Both the position numbers and the translations under genes were made by a program. This document shows, piece after piece, positions 24,630-31,796 of a stretch of DNA of 64,000 nt. Each line of letters opens with the position of its first letter. Within the stretch, counting starts at the first letter, position 1. The DNA lies in NCBI GenBank assembly GCA_963714425.1, contig CAVQOI010000007.1, forward strand, positions 1 to 64,000. The letters are read 5' to 3'. The stretch comes from DATCYX01 sp963714425 (GTDB lineage: Bacteria > Chloroflexota > Anaerolineae > Anaerolineales > UBA4823). The notes under the pieces are model-generated. The model had not been told where the DNA came from and made no database searches. It was given only the letters and a program-made list of their open reading frames with translations.

Positions 24630-25602
24630 CCGTTCCCGGCGAGCACCGTTTGTGCACGCGCTGCGCCAGGAAGGTCAGCCAGGGCGAGGGCTCTTTCTTA
24701 TTGGCGAACGACCAGCCCTTCCATGCCTGGTACATGGATGTGGCAGTATAGCGCCCGCCTCCGCCAGCCTGGGCTTCGAGGGCTGCCACCATCTCCTGGA
24801 AGCGAGCATCGGCATGCACAATCGGGTAACGGCTGAGCACATCCACCACGTGGAGCAGATCGTACCAGACAAAAGGATATTTGAGTTTGAGGAAATCACC
24901 CCCGATGCCAAACAAGAAGTATTTACGCTCGCCGCGATGCTCCCAATGCCTCAAAAGCATCTCTACCCCGGTTTGCACCGCCCAGCTATCCGCATACTCC
25001 GGCACGAGAGCCAGCGCCTTGAGGGCGTAGACATTGGCAATCGGGCACGGGTCGGCTTTCTTCCCCGGACCCTTGAACTTCCCCAAATCTGGGGAAGCTG
25101 CACAGTGCCAGCCCAGGTCACCTGCCAGCCCGGCCAGATGCTGGATAGCATTTTGTAAACGCCTCTCCGAGCCCCAGCCCATCGCCAGCAGCGCGTATAA
25201 GATTGTTGGCGCATCGCAAGCCATCCAGGTCCACTGGTCTTCGCCGCTCCCCCCAAAGGCTCTGGGCACATTCACCACGACCTGGAACGCCCCTTCGGGT
25301 GATTGGTGCGCCAGCACAAGCTCCACGACCCGCCCCACACCCGCATCCCCGCGGCGTAAGCCGAAATCAGCCAAGGTGGAGAGCTTGTAGAGAGGGTGGC
25401 GGGCGTCGTTATGCCGCTGGAGGGCGTAGCCAGGCCAGCCAGCCACTTCAGCCAGCATAGCCCTTACCTGGGGGTGGGCGAGCATCTCCTGGCGGGCAGA
25501 TTGCACGGCGGGGTCCTCTTCCTGGCAGCCCATCAGGTCTACCAGCGTGCGGTAGCGCGTCCAGGGCTCATTGGATGATAACAGCCATTCGAGTACCGAC
25601 AT
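24574..25602 (-). CDS. alpha/alpha-toroid (terpenoid-cyclase-like) protein, paralogue 1
   Basis: The 342-aa soluble protein has repeated helical units with GxF/GxW-type motifs (SPEGAFQV near 105, G-D-L-G-W-H-C, GGGGRYTATS near 290). This resembles prenyltransferase/squalene-cyclase alpha-alpha toroids. It starts M-S-V-L-E-W-L-L-S-S-N-E-P-W-T-R-Y-R-T-L, closely paralleling the N-terminus of the neighbouring paralogue at 25653. No catalytic DxDD or metal-binding motif is evident, so enzymatic activity is not claimed. Confidence 0.6.
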   Translation of the reverse strand: MSVLEWLLSSNEPWTRYRTLVDLMGCQEEDPAVQSARQEMLAHPQVRAMLAEVAGWPGYALQRHNDARHPLYKLSTLADFGLRRGDAGVGRVVELVLAHQSPEGAFQVVVNVPRAFGGSGEDQWTWMACDAPTILYALLAMGWGSERRLQNAIQHLAGLAGDLGWHCAASPDLGKFKGPGKKADPCPIANVYALKALALVPEYADSWAVQTGVEMLLRHWEHRGERKYFLFGIGGDFLKLKYPFVWYDLLHVVDVLSRYPIVHADARFQEMVAALEAQAGGGGRYTATSMYQAWKGWSFANKKEPSPWLTFLAQRVHKRCSPGTDGRGLDRESRGGTLAAAS

Positions 25603-25652
25603 CCCCTCCCCTCCTGTCTCGCGCCTCCCCCGAACAGCGGGACGAAGCCGCG

Positions 25653-26672
25653 CTAAATTCGATCCGCGATCTTCAGTACCCTCAGAGCTCGCAGGGTCAC
25701 GTACTTATTGGGCTGCTTCTTGGCGCCATACTCCACCCAGGTCTTGCTACTGTAATCATACTCCAGCGCCCAACGCCCGTGCTCGTCTTGCTTTTGGCGC
25801 ACGATGTCCAAGGCATTTGCCAGGCGCGGGTCATCGACGTAGCCCAGGCGGCTCAACGCCTCCACGTTTTGCAGCAAATCGGTTACATAAAACACAGGGA
25901 ATCCGAACTTCCACCAGTTGCCACTGGGTTTGGCGCTGTATCCCGAGGGATAATCAGCCAGAGCCGGGTCGGTGCTGAACAGGAAATCCACGCCTTCGTC
26001 GATGGCGTCCTGGATGAGGTCAGTCCGCCGGTGTGCGGGCAGGCTGCTGAAAGCCAGCATGACCTTGACCCCACCCCAGGCGCAGGACTGCTTGTTATTC
26101 GAGCCACAGGCAAAGCGCGGCCCGCTCTTCCCGGCATAATAGCGCAGAGGGGCATCCCGCTCCGTAGCCGGGGCGACGCCCTCGCCAGTCACGCTGCGCG
26201 CCATCCATTCAATAGCAGTCTCAAGGCGCGGGTCGTCGTAACCCAAATCGAGCAGCGCCCCACACAGGTTGCCCTGCAGGCAGTCGGCAGTGCCGGCAGG
26301 CGTGCCGGATGCGCTGAACTGTCCTCCGGGCGCCAGCGCCTGGTCCAGGATGTAGGCGCAGGCGCGACCGATGCGCTCGTCGTGGGCAGCAGATGCGCCC
26401 AGCTGCGCCAGCGTAACCAGCGACCAAACGCTGCCGCGATATTTAGGGTAATAGCCCGGTCCGGCTTCTTCCCAATACCCTGGTTCTTGCATGGCTTCTA
26501 AGATCGTGGCAATTGGGCCATGCTGATAGGCTGCGGAACGTGCATCCAGCAACTGGGGATCATCCACCGGCAGATCGAGCAGGTCGCGCAATGCCAGGTA
26601 ACGCGCACCTGGATCGGTGGGCCCCAGCAGCCATTCCAGGGTCTCCTCATACACTTGGAGTTGGTGGTCCAT
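25653..26672 (-). CDS. alpha/alpha-toroid (terpenoid-cyclase-like) protein, paralogue 2
   Basis: The 339-aa product parallels paralogue 1. Near its N-terminus it has W-L-L-G-P-T-D-P-G-A-R-Y-L-A-L-R-D-L-L, then repeated helical units, a Cys-containing G-S-N-N-K-Q-S-C-A-W-G segment near 195 and a C-terminal D-E-H-G-R-W-A-L-E unit. The two genes are tandem and 50 nt apart, which suggests an old duplication, perhaps forming a heteromer. Function is unknown. Confidence 0.6.
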   Translation of the reverse strand: MDHQLQVYEETLEWLLGPTDPGARYLALRDLLDLPVDDPQLLDARSAAYQHGPIATILEAMQEPGYWEEAGPGYYPKYRGSVWSLVTLAQLGASAAHDERIGRACAYILDQALAPGGQFSASGTPAGTADCLQGNLCGALLDLGYDDPRLETAIEWMARSVTGEGVAPATERDAPLRYYAGKSGPRFACGSNNKQSCAWGGVKVMLAFSSLPAHRRTDLIQDAIDEGVDFLFSTDPALADYPSGYSAKPSGNWWKFGFPVFYVTDLLQNVEALSRLGYVDDPRLANALDIVRQKQDEHGRWALEYDYSSKTWVEYGAKKQPNKYVTLRALRVLKIADRI

Positions 26673-26696
26673 AACTAACCTCCAGCCACATTTAGC

Positions 26697-26716
26697 GTCG
26701 GGTATGGATACCCGAC
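26697..26716. repeat. REP-like palindrome
   Basis: GTCGGGTAT (26697-26705), a 2-nt loop and ATACCCGAC (26708-26716) form a perfect 9-bp stem just upstream of the toroid gene. It resembles the GTCGGATTG palindromes at 41034. Confidence 0.55.
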
Positions 26717-26762
26717 CTACGGATTGGGGTTGGTTGAGTTGTTCCTTGGCTGACAGCCCCTT

Positions 26763-27254
26763 CTAATTCAACCCTTTGCGCATCTCCTCGAGCGCCCAGG
26801 CATAATGCTCGCTTGTGCAGGGGATGACGTAGTCTGCCAGCGAGTTTTGCTTCGTCCAGGCGTAGCGCCCGGTGGTGAACAGCTCGCTCTCTGGCATGCC
26901 CTGCACGGCTTGCAACACCTCGGCGTACGATCGGCGGGCATAGCGCATTACTGCTTCGAGCGACCAGCTCTGGTATTTCTCGAAGATGGCCTGGTTGAGG
27001 TCATCCATCTGAGCCCAAGTATACCCCGAGGCTGGGAGCGGGGAATTCTCGCCGCGCAGCCCAGCCTGGTACCACACCAGCAGCAACTGCTCCCACTCAG
27101 CCAGGTGGGCAAGCACGTCTTTCACCGACCAATCCGCAATGGCGCCGGGGGATTCCATCCCCCCCGGGGGCAGCTCCGCCAGGAATTGCTCAAGGGCATC
27201 GCGCTCGCGGCGGATGTCCTTCAGCAGGGCATCCTTGGTCTTGGGTTCTGGCAT
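26763..27254 (-). CDS. ClbS/DfsB family four-helix-bundle protein
   Basis: The 163-aa cytoplasmic protein matches the ClbS/DfsB (DUF1706) pattern. It has an N-terminal K-x-x-L-L-x-D-I-x-x-E-R-D-A-L, then W-S-V-K-D-V-L-A-H-L-A-E-W-E near residue 45, and a C-terminal T-S-E-H-Y-A-W-A-L-E. This is a DinB-like fold with His residues that may bind metal. Some members protect against genotoxins such as colibactin, while the role of most is unknown. It lies 10 nt after the HEAT-repeat gene. Confidence 0.8.
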   Translation of the reverse strand: MPEPKTKDALLKDIRRERDALEQFLAELPPGGMESPGAIADWSVKDVLAHLAEWEQLLLVWYQAGLRGENSPLPASGYTWAQMDDLNQAIFEKYQSWSLEAVMRYARRSYAEVLQAVQGMPESELFTTGRYAWTKQNSLADYVIPCTSEHYAWALEEMRKGLN

Positions 27255-27264
27255 GCTGTGCTCC

Positions 27265-27894
27265 TTATCTTGTGCCAGCTTCTTTAATCACCTTACGGAC
27301 ACGTTTTGCCTGTGTCTCGCTCAGGTCTGGGAGGCGCTTCTCGAGGATTTGGATAAACGCATCCTTGTTCTCGGAGGTGACGGCTGCCAGGATCTTCTCT
27401 GAGTGCTGGGGCACATCCTTGGGGCGGCAGGTGCGCAGGTGCTGGAGCAGGAAGGGGAAAATCTGCTCGCCCCTTGCTGGGCTGGTAGAGGCGATGGATG
27501 CCAGGGTGATCACACCCGCATCCACGGTGATGACCGAGCCACGCTGCATGACTCGTTGGATTTCGGGAACGTGCGCTTCCAGTTCGTCCGCAGCGACACT
27601 GGCGACTGTGGCTAGAGCGATCATGCCTCCCCATACCAGGCGGTTGTTGCGGCTCCTGAGCAGCTTGATATAACTACTTGAATACCCGGCGATCAGTTCA
27701 GGTTTCAGATAGCCGATCTCGTAGAGAACTTTGATGCAGTCGGCCTGGATTTTCGCCTCTTTATTCCACAGGTTCTCGGCGATCTCGCGGATTCCCTCAT
27801 GATCTTCATCCTGCGCCAGCTGGCGGGCCAGCTCCTGGTTGGGCACCTCGTCGCGCCTTCCCTGAAAGTGGGCAATCTTATTTAGTACAGACAT
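27265..27894 (-). CDS. HEAT-repeat-like helical protein
   Basis: The second of two adjacent ATGs (27894) is best spaced from AGGAGG. The 209-aa product consists of paired helices with HEAT/ARM-like units (K-I-Q-A-D-C-I-K-V-L-Y-E-I-G, R-L-V-W-G-G-M-I-A-L, V-D-A-G-V-I-T-L-A-S-I-A). Such scaffolds usually mediate protein contacts. The specific role is unknown. It is directly upstream of the DfsB-like gene and probably cotranscribed. Confidence 0.6.
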   Translation of the reverse strand: MSVLNKIAHFQGRRDEVPNQELARQLAQDEDHEGIREIAENLWNKEAKIQADCIKVLYEIGYLKPELIAGYSSSYIKLLRSRNNRLVWGGMIALATVASVAADELEAHVPEIQRVMQRGSVITVDAGVITLASIASTSPARGEQIFPFLLQHLRTCRPKDVPQHSEKILAAVTSENKDAFIQILEKRLPDLSETQAKRVRKVIKEAGTR

Positions 27895-27916
27895 CATATC
27901 CTCCTGAAACCAGGAT

Positions 27917-27959
27917 AAGGAGATTGCTTCGGTCGCCCGAAGGGCTCCCTCGCAATGAC
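27917..27959. repeat. GTCATTGCGAGG...GCAATCTCC interspersed repeat
   Basis: Read on the minus strand the 43-nt unit begins GTCATTGCGAGG and ends GAAGCAATCTCC. An inner palindrome (CTTCGG / CCGAAG) sits in the middle. A second relative lies at 41988-42052. Units of this kind are known interspersed repeats in many bacterial genomes. Confidence 0.6.
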
Positions 27960-28022
27960 CGCAATAGACAGATTATTGCTGAAGAACTTACGTTCGTTTA
28001 TCTCGAACCCGCCTGAAACCCG

Positions 28023-28652
28023 TCATTTTGTCACCGGCTGGCGCAATACTGTCTTCAGCTTTTCAGGAGCGGTTCGCCGTGGATCACCCATGTAGATTTC
28101 GTGATGCTTGCCATGCATCCTATAGCCGTTCTCGCGAGCGAAGAGGTCCATCTTCTCCTTGGTCGCCGGCTCGTCGGCGTATGGCCCGATGTGCATGGCC
28201 TGCACGCACAGGCCTTCCTCGAATTCCTCCAGGCGCAGGCGCGAGAGCGCAGGGCTGTCGCCGCGCTTTTTCCGTATCTGCTCCAGAGCTTCGGCAAGCA
28301 TGGCTGGCGTGATGTGATCCGGATGCATCATCATCAGCGTGTAGACCCAGTTGTCTTTATGGCTGAGCTCGAACAGACCATCCTCCACCCACCACAGGCC
28401 TTCCACGGCCATGACGGTGTAGTCGATGGGGTTCTCTTTGCGCAGCTTAGACATGAACTTGAGCGTATACGCGGCGCTGTAGATGGCCTGCATGGCCTCT
28501 TCAAACCCTGGAGAGTTGCCCGGCTCCATGCCCTTCTCAATGGCGCCGTCGATCATGACGAACTTGAGAAGCGGCACCTGCACCAGCTCGATCTTTTTCG
28601 GGGAGGGCAAGTAGAGGTGCTTGTATTGTTTACGCAGATCCAATTTGGTCAT
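28023..28652 (-). CDS. GyrI-like small-molecule-binding domain protein
   Basis: ATG at 28652 has GGAGGA 5 nt upstream and gives 209 aa. The pattern (K-F-V-M-I-D-G near 33, Y-T-V-M-A-V-E-G-L-W-W near 80, then C-V-Q-A-M-H-I-G-P-Y near 150, and a C-terminal H-E-I-Y-M-G-D-P-R-R) is that of stand-alone GyrI-like proteins. These are related to effector-binding domains of AraC/MerR regulators. Some hydrolyse or sequester xenobiotics. Its start codon lies 13 nt from the stop of the GNAT gene upstream. Confidence 0.8.
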   Translation of the reverse strand: MTKLDLRKQYKHLYLPSPKKIELVQVPLLKFVMIDGAIEKGMEPGNSPGFEEAMQAIYSAAYTLKFMSKLRKENPIDYTVMAVEGLWWVEDGLFELSHKDNWVYTLMMMHPDHITPAMLAEALEQIRKKRGDSPALSRLRLEEFEEGLCVQAMHIGPYADEPATKEKMDLFARENGYRMHGKHHEIYMGDPRRTAPEKLKTVLRQPVTK

Positions 28653-28665
28653 CGTAGTCCTCCGG

Positions 28666-29445
28666 TCATGATTTTTCATTCTGGTGAGCGTCCACCAGCT
28701 TAATCAAATCTTTCGGCAGCAGGTAGTGATAGGAGAGCAGCTTGCCATCCAGGACAATACCGAAGATGCCGTAGGGAGAGGGCGATCGCTCCTGCACTTC
28801 CTGGCTGCTGGATAGCTCCACGGTACGCGCCGGGATGCCGCGCTCGAGGGCAAAATCCATCACGGTGTTGGCAGCATCCTCAACATAAGGGCATTGCGGG
28901 GTGCGCACGACGGTCAAGCCCGCGCCAAAGCGCTCCTGCCGCTTCTCCCAGTCGCTAGGGAAAGCGACATCAGGGCCAGAGTTGAAGCGGTGCACCAACA
29001 ACTGGAAAGGCGGCGCTTGATCCACCTCGACAAAGCCGTTCTGCAGAAAGACCTGCTTCCCAGCCAGCCACACCCGGTCGCTGGAGACCATCACCACGCC
29101 GTGCTTGTTCTGGCGGCGGGCATCTTCCAGGCATTCTTGCAGAAGGCGCGAGCCGTAGCCCTTGCCTTTGCCTTTCCCAACCACCCACAGGCAGTGAATC
29201 ACCAGATAGCCTGGGGCATGGACTGCACGCCAGGCGTACTCGCCAGGGGTGTATTCAATGAAGCCCACGTCCCTGTTGCCCACTTCGTGCAGGATCTTAA
29301 TCTTCAATCCCTCAGCGAAGCGCCTCTCGAGCCAGTCGTGTTTCTGCTTGTAACCGGGAGCTTTACGTTTGCTCATGTAACAGAAGAAGCCGCGCTCGTC
29401 AAGATTGTCCACATTCACGTCCAGGATTTCAAAGGTGTTTTCCAC
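28666..29445 (-). CDS. GNAT acetyltransferase with YoaP-like C-terminal domain
   Basis: The 259-aa protein has an N-terminal GNAT fold (about 1-155) with the acetyl-CoA loop V-V-G-K-G-K-G-K-G-Y-G-S-R-L-L. A YoaP-like region follows (about 160-255) with P-Q-C-P-Y-V, resembling a thioredoxin-like CPxC variant reduced to one cysteine pair member. The substrate is unknown; YoaP-type proteins are uncharacterised. It precedes the GyrI-like gene and follows the alpha/beta hydrolase in a minus-strand run. Confidence 0.8.
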   Translation of the reverse strand: MENTFEILDVNVDNLDERGFFCYMSKRKAPGYKQKHDWLERRFAEGLKIKILHEVGNRDVGFIEYTPGEYAWRAVHAPGYLVIHCLWVVGKGKGKGYGSRLLQECLEDARRQNKHGVVMVSSDRVWLAGKQVFLQNGFVEVDQAPPFQLLVHRFNSGPDVAFPSDWEKRQERFGAGLTVVRTPQCPYVEDAANTVMDFALERGIPARTVELSSSQEVQERSPSPYGIFGIVLDGKLLSYHYLLPKDLIKLVDAHQNEKS

Positions 29446-29462
29446 GTCATGTCTCCCATCGA

Positions 29463-30527
29463 TCAGTTGATCTCACTTAAAAACGCTGATATCACATCAG
29501 CAAAGGTGTCAGGCTGCTCCTCGAAGCTGAAATGACTGCTGTCTGGGATGACAGCGAAGCGGGCGTTGGGGAAGGCGTCGGCATAAATGCGACTGGCGGC
29601 TTCGGATTGCAGGTCGTTGGCACCGTGCAACACCAGCACCGGGGCGGTCACGTTTCGCAGAGCAGGTCGGTAATCGTGGCGTGTGCCCATGCTCACGTAC
29701 ATAGCCCACACCATCCAGCCTCCTGGGTCGCCTTGCTCAGGTGCAGCTTGCTGGGAAACCATGGCGTAAAAGCGCCCGAACTCCTGGTTCAAGCCCACCA
29801 GATCGGCCTCGGATTTTTCGAACAGGGTGCTGAAATCCAGGTATTCCTCCATAAAAGCGTCAAACGCAGGACGTTCGCTTTCAGGCAGGCGGAGGCTCAG
29901 GCTGGCAAACAAGTCGCTGTCCGCGTCGGGTTGGGGCATGACCAGCGTGTTGGCGGGCGAGACCAGGATGAGGGCTTCGACGCGCTCGGGAAACTCTGCA
30001 GCGTACAATGAAGCTAAGAACCCTCCCCAGGAATGCCCGATCAGGATGAGTTTCTCCTCGCCTAATATCCGGCGAATCCGCTCGATGTCTGCTACCTGAG
30101 CGCCAATCCCCAGCTTCTGCTCCAGGGAGGTCATGTTTTCATAATAATTCGACAATTCGAAACGATCAAAAGGCCGGGTGGACTTGCCACAGCCGCGCTG
30201 ATCGTAGTAATGGAAGCGATATTCAGTGGAAAGCGGTTCCAGCCCTGCCCACAGATTGGTATAAGGATAGCCTGGCCCGCCATGGACGATAAGGACGTTT
30301 TTCCCCTGACCTTGCGCAAAGTGCCACAGCTCAATATCCGCCTCAACTTTCCAAAAAGCTTCGCTCGCGCTCTGGGCTGGAGGTGCCAGTGGGGCGCTCA
30401 GGTTGGCTTCCTCCCGCACCATCGAGGGTTGGTAGAGCGGCTTTACCATGTTGTACCAAAAATAAGCGCCTACCGCAAGCACAACCAGGGCAGTGACTCC
30501 CAAGGCAATGATTACAATCTTTTTCAT
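29463..30527 (-). CDS. membrane-anchored alpha/beta hydrolase, proline iminopeptidase-like
   Basis: The open frame runs far upstream, but the real start is the ATG at 30527 (AAAGGAAG upstream), 1 nt beyond the regulator's stop. The 354-aa product has an N-terminal signal/anchor helix (about 3-25), oxyanion region HGGPGYPY, then Y-Y-D-Q-R-G-C-G-K-S and the nucleophile elbow GHSWGG. An acid lies within the LHGANDLQ region and the terminal His in DSSHFSFEE. This is the S33 peptidase / prolyl aminopeptidase pattern. It acts outside the cytoplasm. The substrate is unknown. Confidence 0.85.
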   Translation of the reverse strand: MKKIVIIALGVTALVVLAVGAYFWYNMVKPLYQPSMVREEANLSAPLAPPAQSASEAFWKVEADIELWHFAQGQGKNVLIVHGGPGYPYTNLWAGLEPLSTEYRFHYYDQRGCGKSTRPFDRFELSNYYENMTSLEQKLGIGAQVADIERIRRILGEEKLILIGHSWGGFLASLYAAEFPERVEALILVSPANTLVMPQPDADSDLFASLSLRLPESERPAFDAFMEEYLDFSTLFEKSEADLVGLNQEFGRFYAMVSQQAAPEQGDPGGWMVWAMYVSMGTRHDYRPALRNVTAPVLVLHGANDLQSEAASRIYADAFPNARFAVIPDSSHFSFEEQPDTFADVISAFLSEIN

Positions 30528-30528
30528 T

Positions 30529-31503
30529 TTATCGGTCTTCCTTTCCTTCGTGAGTGTATAACCCCGCCACAACCTGAGCCCACTCTTTGACCATTTTACG
30601 CAGCGCTGGCGGCTCCAGAACTTCGACGATGGGACCATAAGCCAGGGCGATGCTGGCAGCCCATTCCAGGTCAGGCGTCGAGAAGGTGACAATGATGGCG
30701 CCATCCGCTTGCATATCGACTGCCTCCCAAAATGAAAGGTTATCCTGTGCGATGTGCGCCCATTGTGGGAAGAAGTGCAAGCGCGCCTGCTGCTTGGGCT
30801 GAGCCTGGAACTCGCCCGCCAGGTATTCTTGCAGGCTGAAATCTGGCGGAGAGTCGAATGTCTGGTTGGTGAGGGCCAGCTCCTGGATGCGGTCGACGCG
30901 GAAGGAGCGCAATGCCTGGCGTAGGTGGCAGAAACCAATTGCATACCACCAGCCCCAGCGATGGACCAGGGCGAATGGATCCAGGCGCCGCTCACTAACG
31001 CCTGCCTTACCGCCGCTGCGATAGCGCATATGCACACGGCGGCGCTCGCGCACCGCTCGGCGCAACTTATCGAGAAAGGGAGCCAGTTCCTCGAGGTCGG
31101 CGCGGTGCAAGCCGGTGACAGCTAAAGAACGCTGCGCCCAGGCCACTTCCTGGCGCTGTTCGTCGGGCAGCAGGTTATCAAGTTTTGCCAGAGCCCCCTG
31201 GGCAGCCTCCCGGTACAGCCGCCCCCACATGGCCTCCACCAGGCTGGCTCCCAGATAGACTGCCACTGCCTCCTCAGGGGTGAACACCAACGGCGGCAAA
31301 CGGTAGCCGCGCACGAGCGAGAAGCCGCCATACGGGCCTCGCTCGGAATAGACCGGAATACCCATCTCGTCCAGCATGCCCACATAGCGGTGCAGGGTGC
31401 GTACTGAGACGCCCAGCTTGCCCGCCAGCTCGGCAGCTTTCTGGTTGGGCTGGTGCTGCAACATCATGATCAGGGTGATGAGCCTGGTGGCGGTATTCGT
31501 CAT
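30529..31503 (-). CDS. HTH-WYL transcriptional regulator (YafY family)
   Basis: The 324-aa regulator has an N-terminal helix-turn-helix (A-E-L-A-G-K-L-G-V-S-V-R-T-L-H-R-Y near 25-40) and wing (Y-G-G-F-S-L). The WYL ligand domain (about 140-230) includes R-R-L-D-P-F-A-L-V-H-R-W-G-W-W-Y-A-I-G-F-C, and a WCX-like C-terminus follows. WYL regulators sense nucleic-acid or small ligands and often repress neighbouring genes. It is followed without gap by the hydrolase gene. A TGTCA/TGACA palindrome lies upstream. Confidence 0.85.
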   Translation of the reverse strand: MTNTATRLITLIMMLQHQPNQKAAELAGKLGVSVRTLHRYVGMLDEMGIPVYSERGPYGGFSLVRGYRLPPLVFTPEEAVAVYLGASLVEAMWGRLYREAAQGALAKLDNLLPDEQRQEVAWAQRSLAVTGLHRADLEELAPFLDKLRRAVRERRRVHMRYRSGGKAGVSERRLDPFALVHRWGWWYAIGFCHLRQALRSFRVDRIQELALTNQTFDSPPDFSLQEYLAGEFQAQPKQQARLHFFPQWAHIAQDNLSFWEAVDMQADGAIIVTFSTPDLEWAASIALAYGPIVEVLEPPALRKMVKEWAQVVAGLYTHEGKEDR

Positions 31504-31545
31504 GGGATTTCTGTCCTAATTCTTCACAATTATCGCGCTTATATA

Positions 31546-31560
31546 TGTCAATTCCTGACA
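31546..31560 (-). promoter_or_regulatory. palindromic operator candidate for the WYL regulator
   Basis: TGTCA-N5-TGACA is an exact 15-bp inverted repeat 43 nt before the regulator start. On the minus strand its second half forms TTGACA, which would be the -35 element. The -10 box is not clear. Confidence 0.5.
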
Positions 31561-31628
31561 TAATTATGGCACATGATTCCGCATTCAGGGCTACTGATCA
31601 CGGCTGAATTGATTTTTCCAGAATTACC

Positions 31629-31726
31629 GAAATTAGGGCGTACAGAGGAGCTTTGCTCCCTGCGTACGCCCTAATTTCAGATTTCCGCCCCCCTTCCCGG
31701 TGAGGGAAGGGGGGCGGGAGGGATGG
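31629..31726. repeat. compound hairpin element copy 3 (reverse orientation)
   Basis: A 15-bp perfect outer stem (31629-31643 with 31664-31678) encloses a second 5-bp stem. It is followed by a perfect 14-bp C/G hairpin (31685-31698 with 31704-31717). It lies between the divergent WYL regulator and sbcC, so it cannot be the terminator of either flanking gene. Confidence 0.75.
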
Positions 31727-31796
31727 GTACGTGCTCAACTGCCGTGACCCTGTGCTTAGCCAGCACTTGCCTTTCCGGGGTAAAATAACCTGCATC

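Noticed and set aside
30528..31037. N-terminal extension of the alpha/beta hydrolase frame
   Set aside because: It lies wholly within the WYL regulator gene in another frame; the hydrolase signal anchor starts at 30527 with its own ribosome site.
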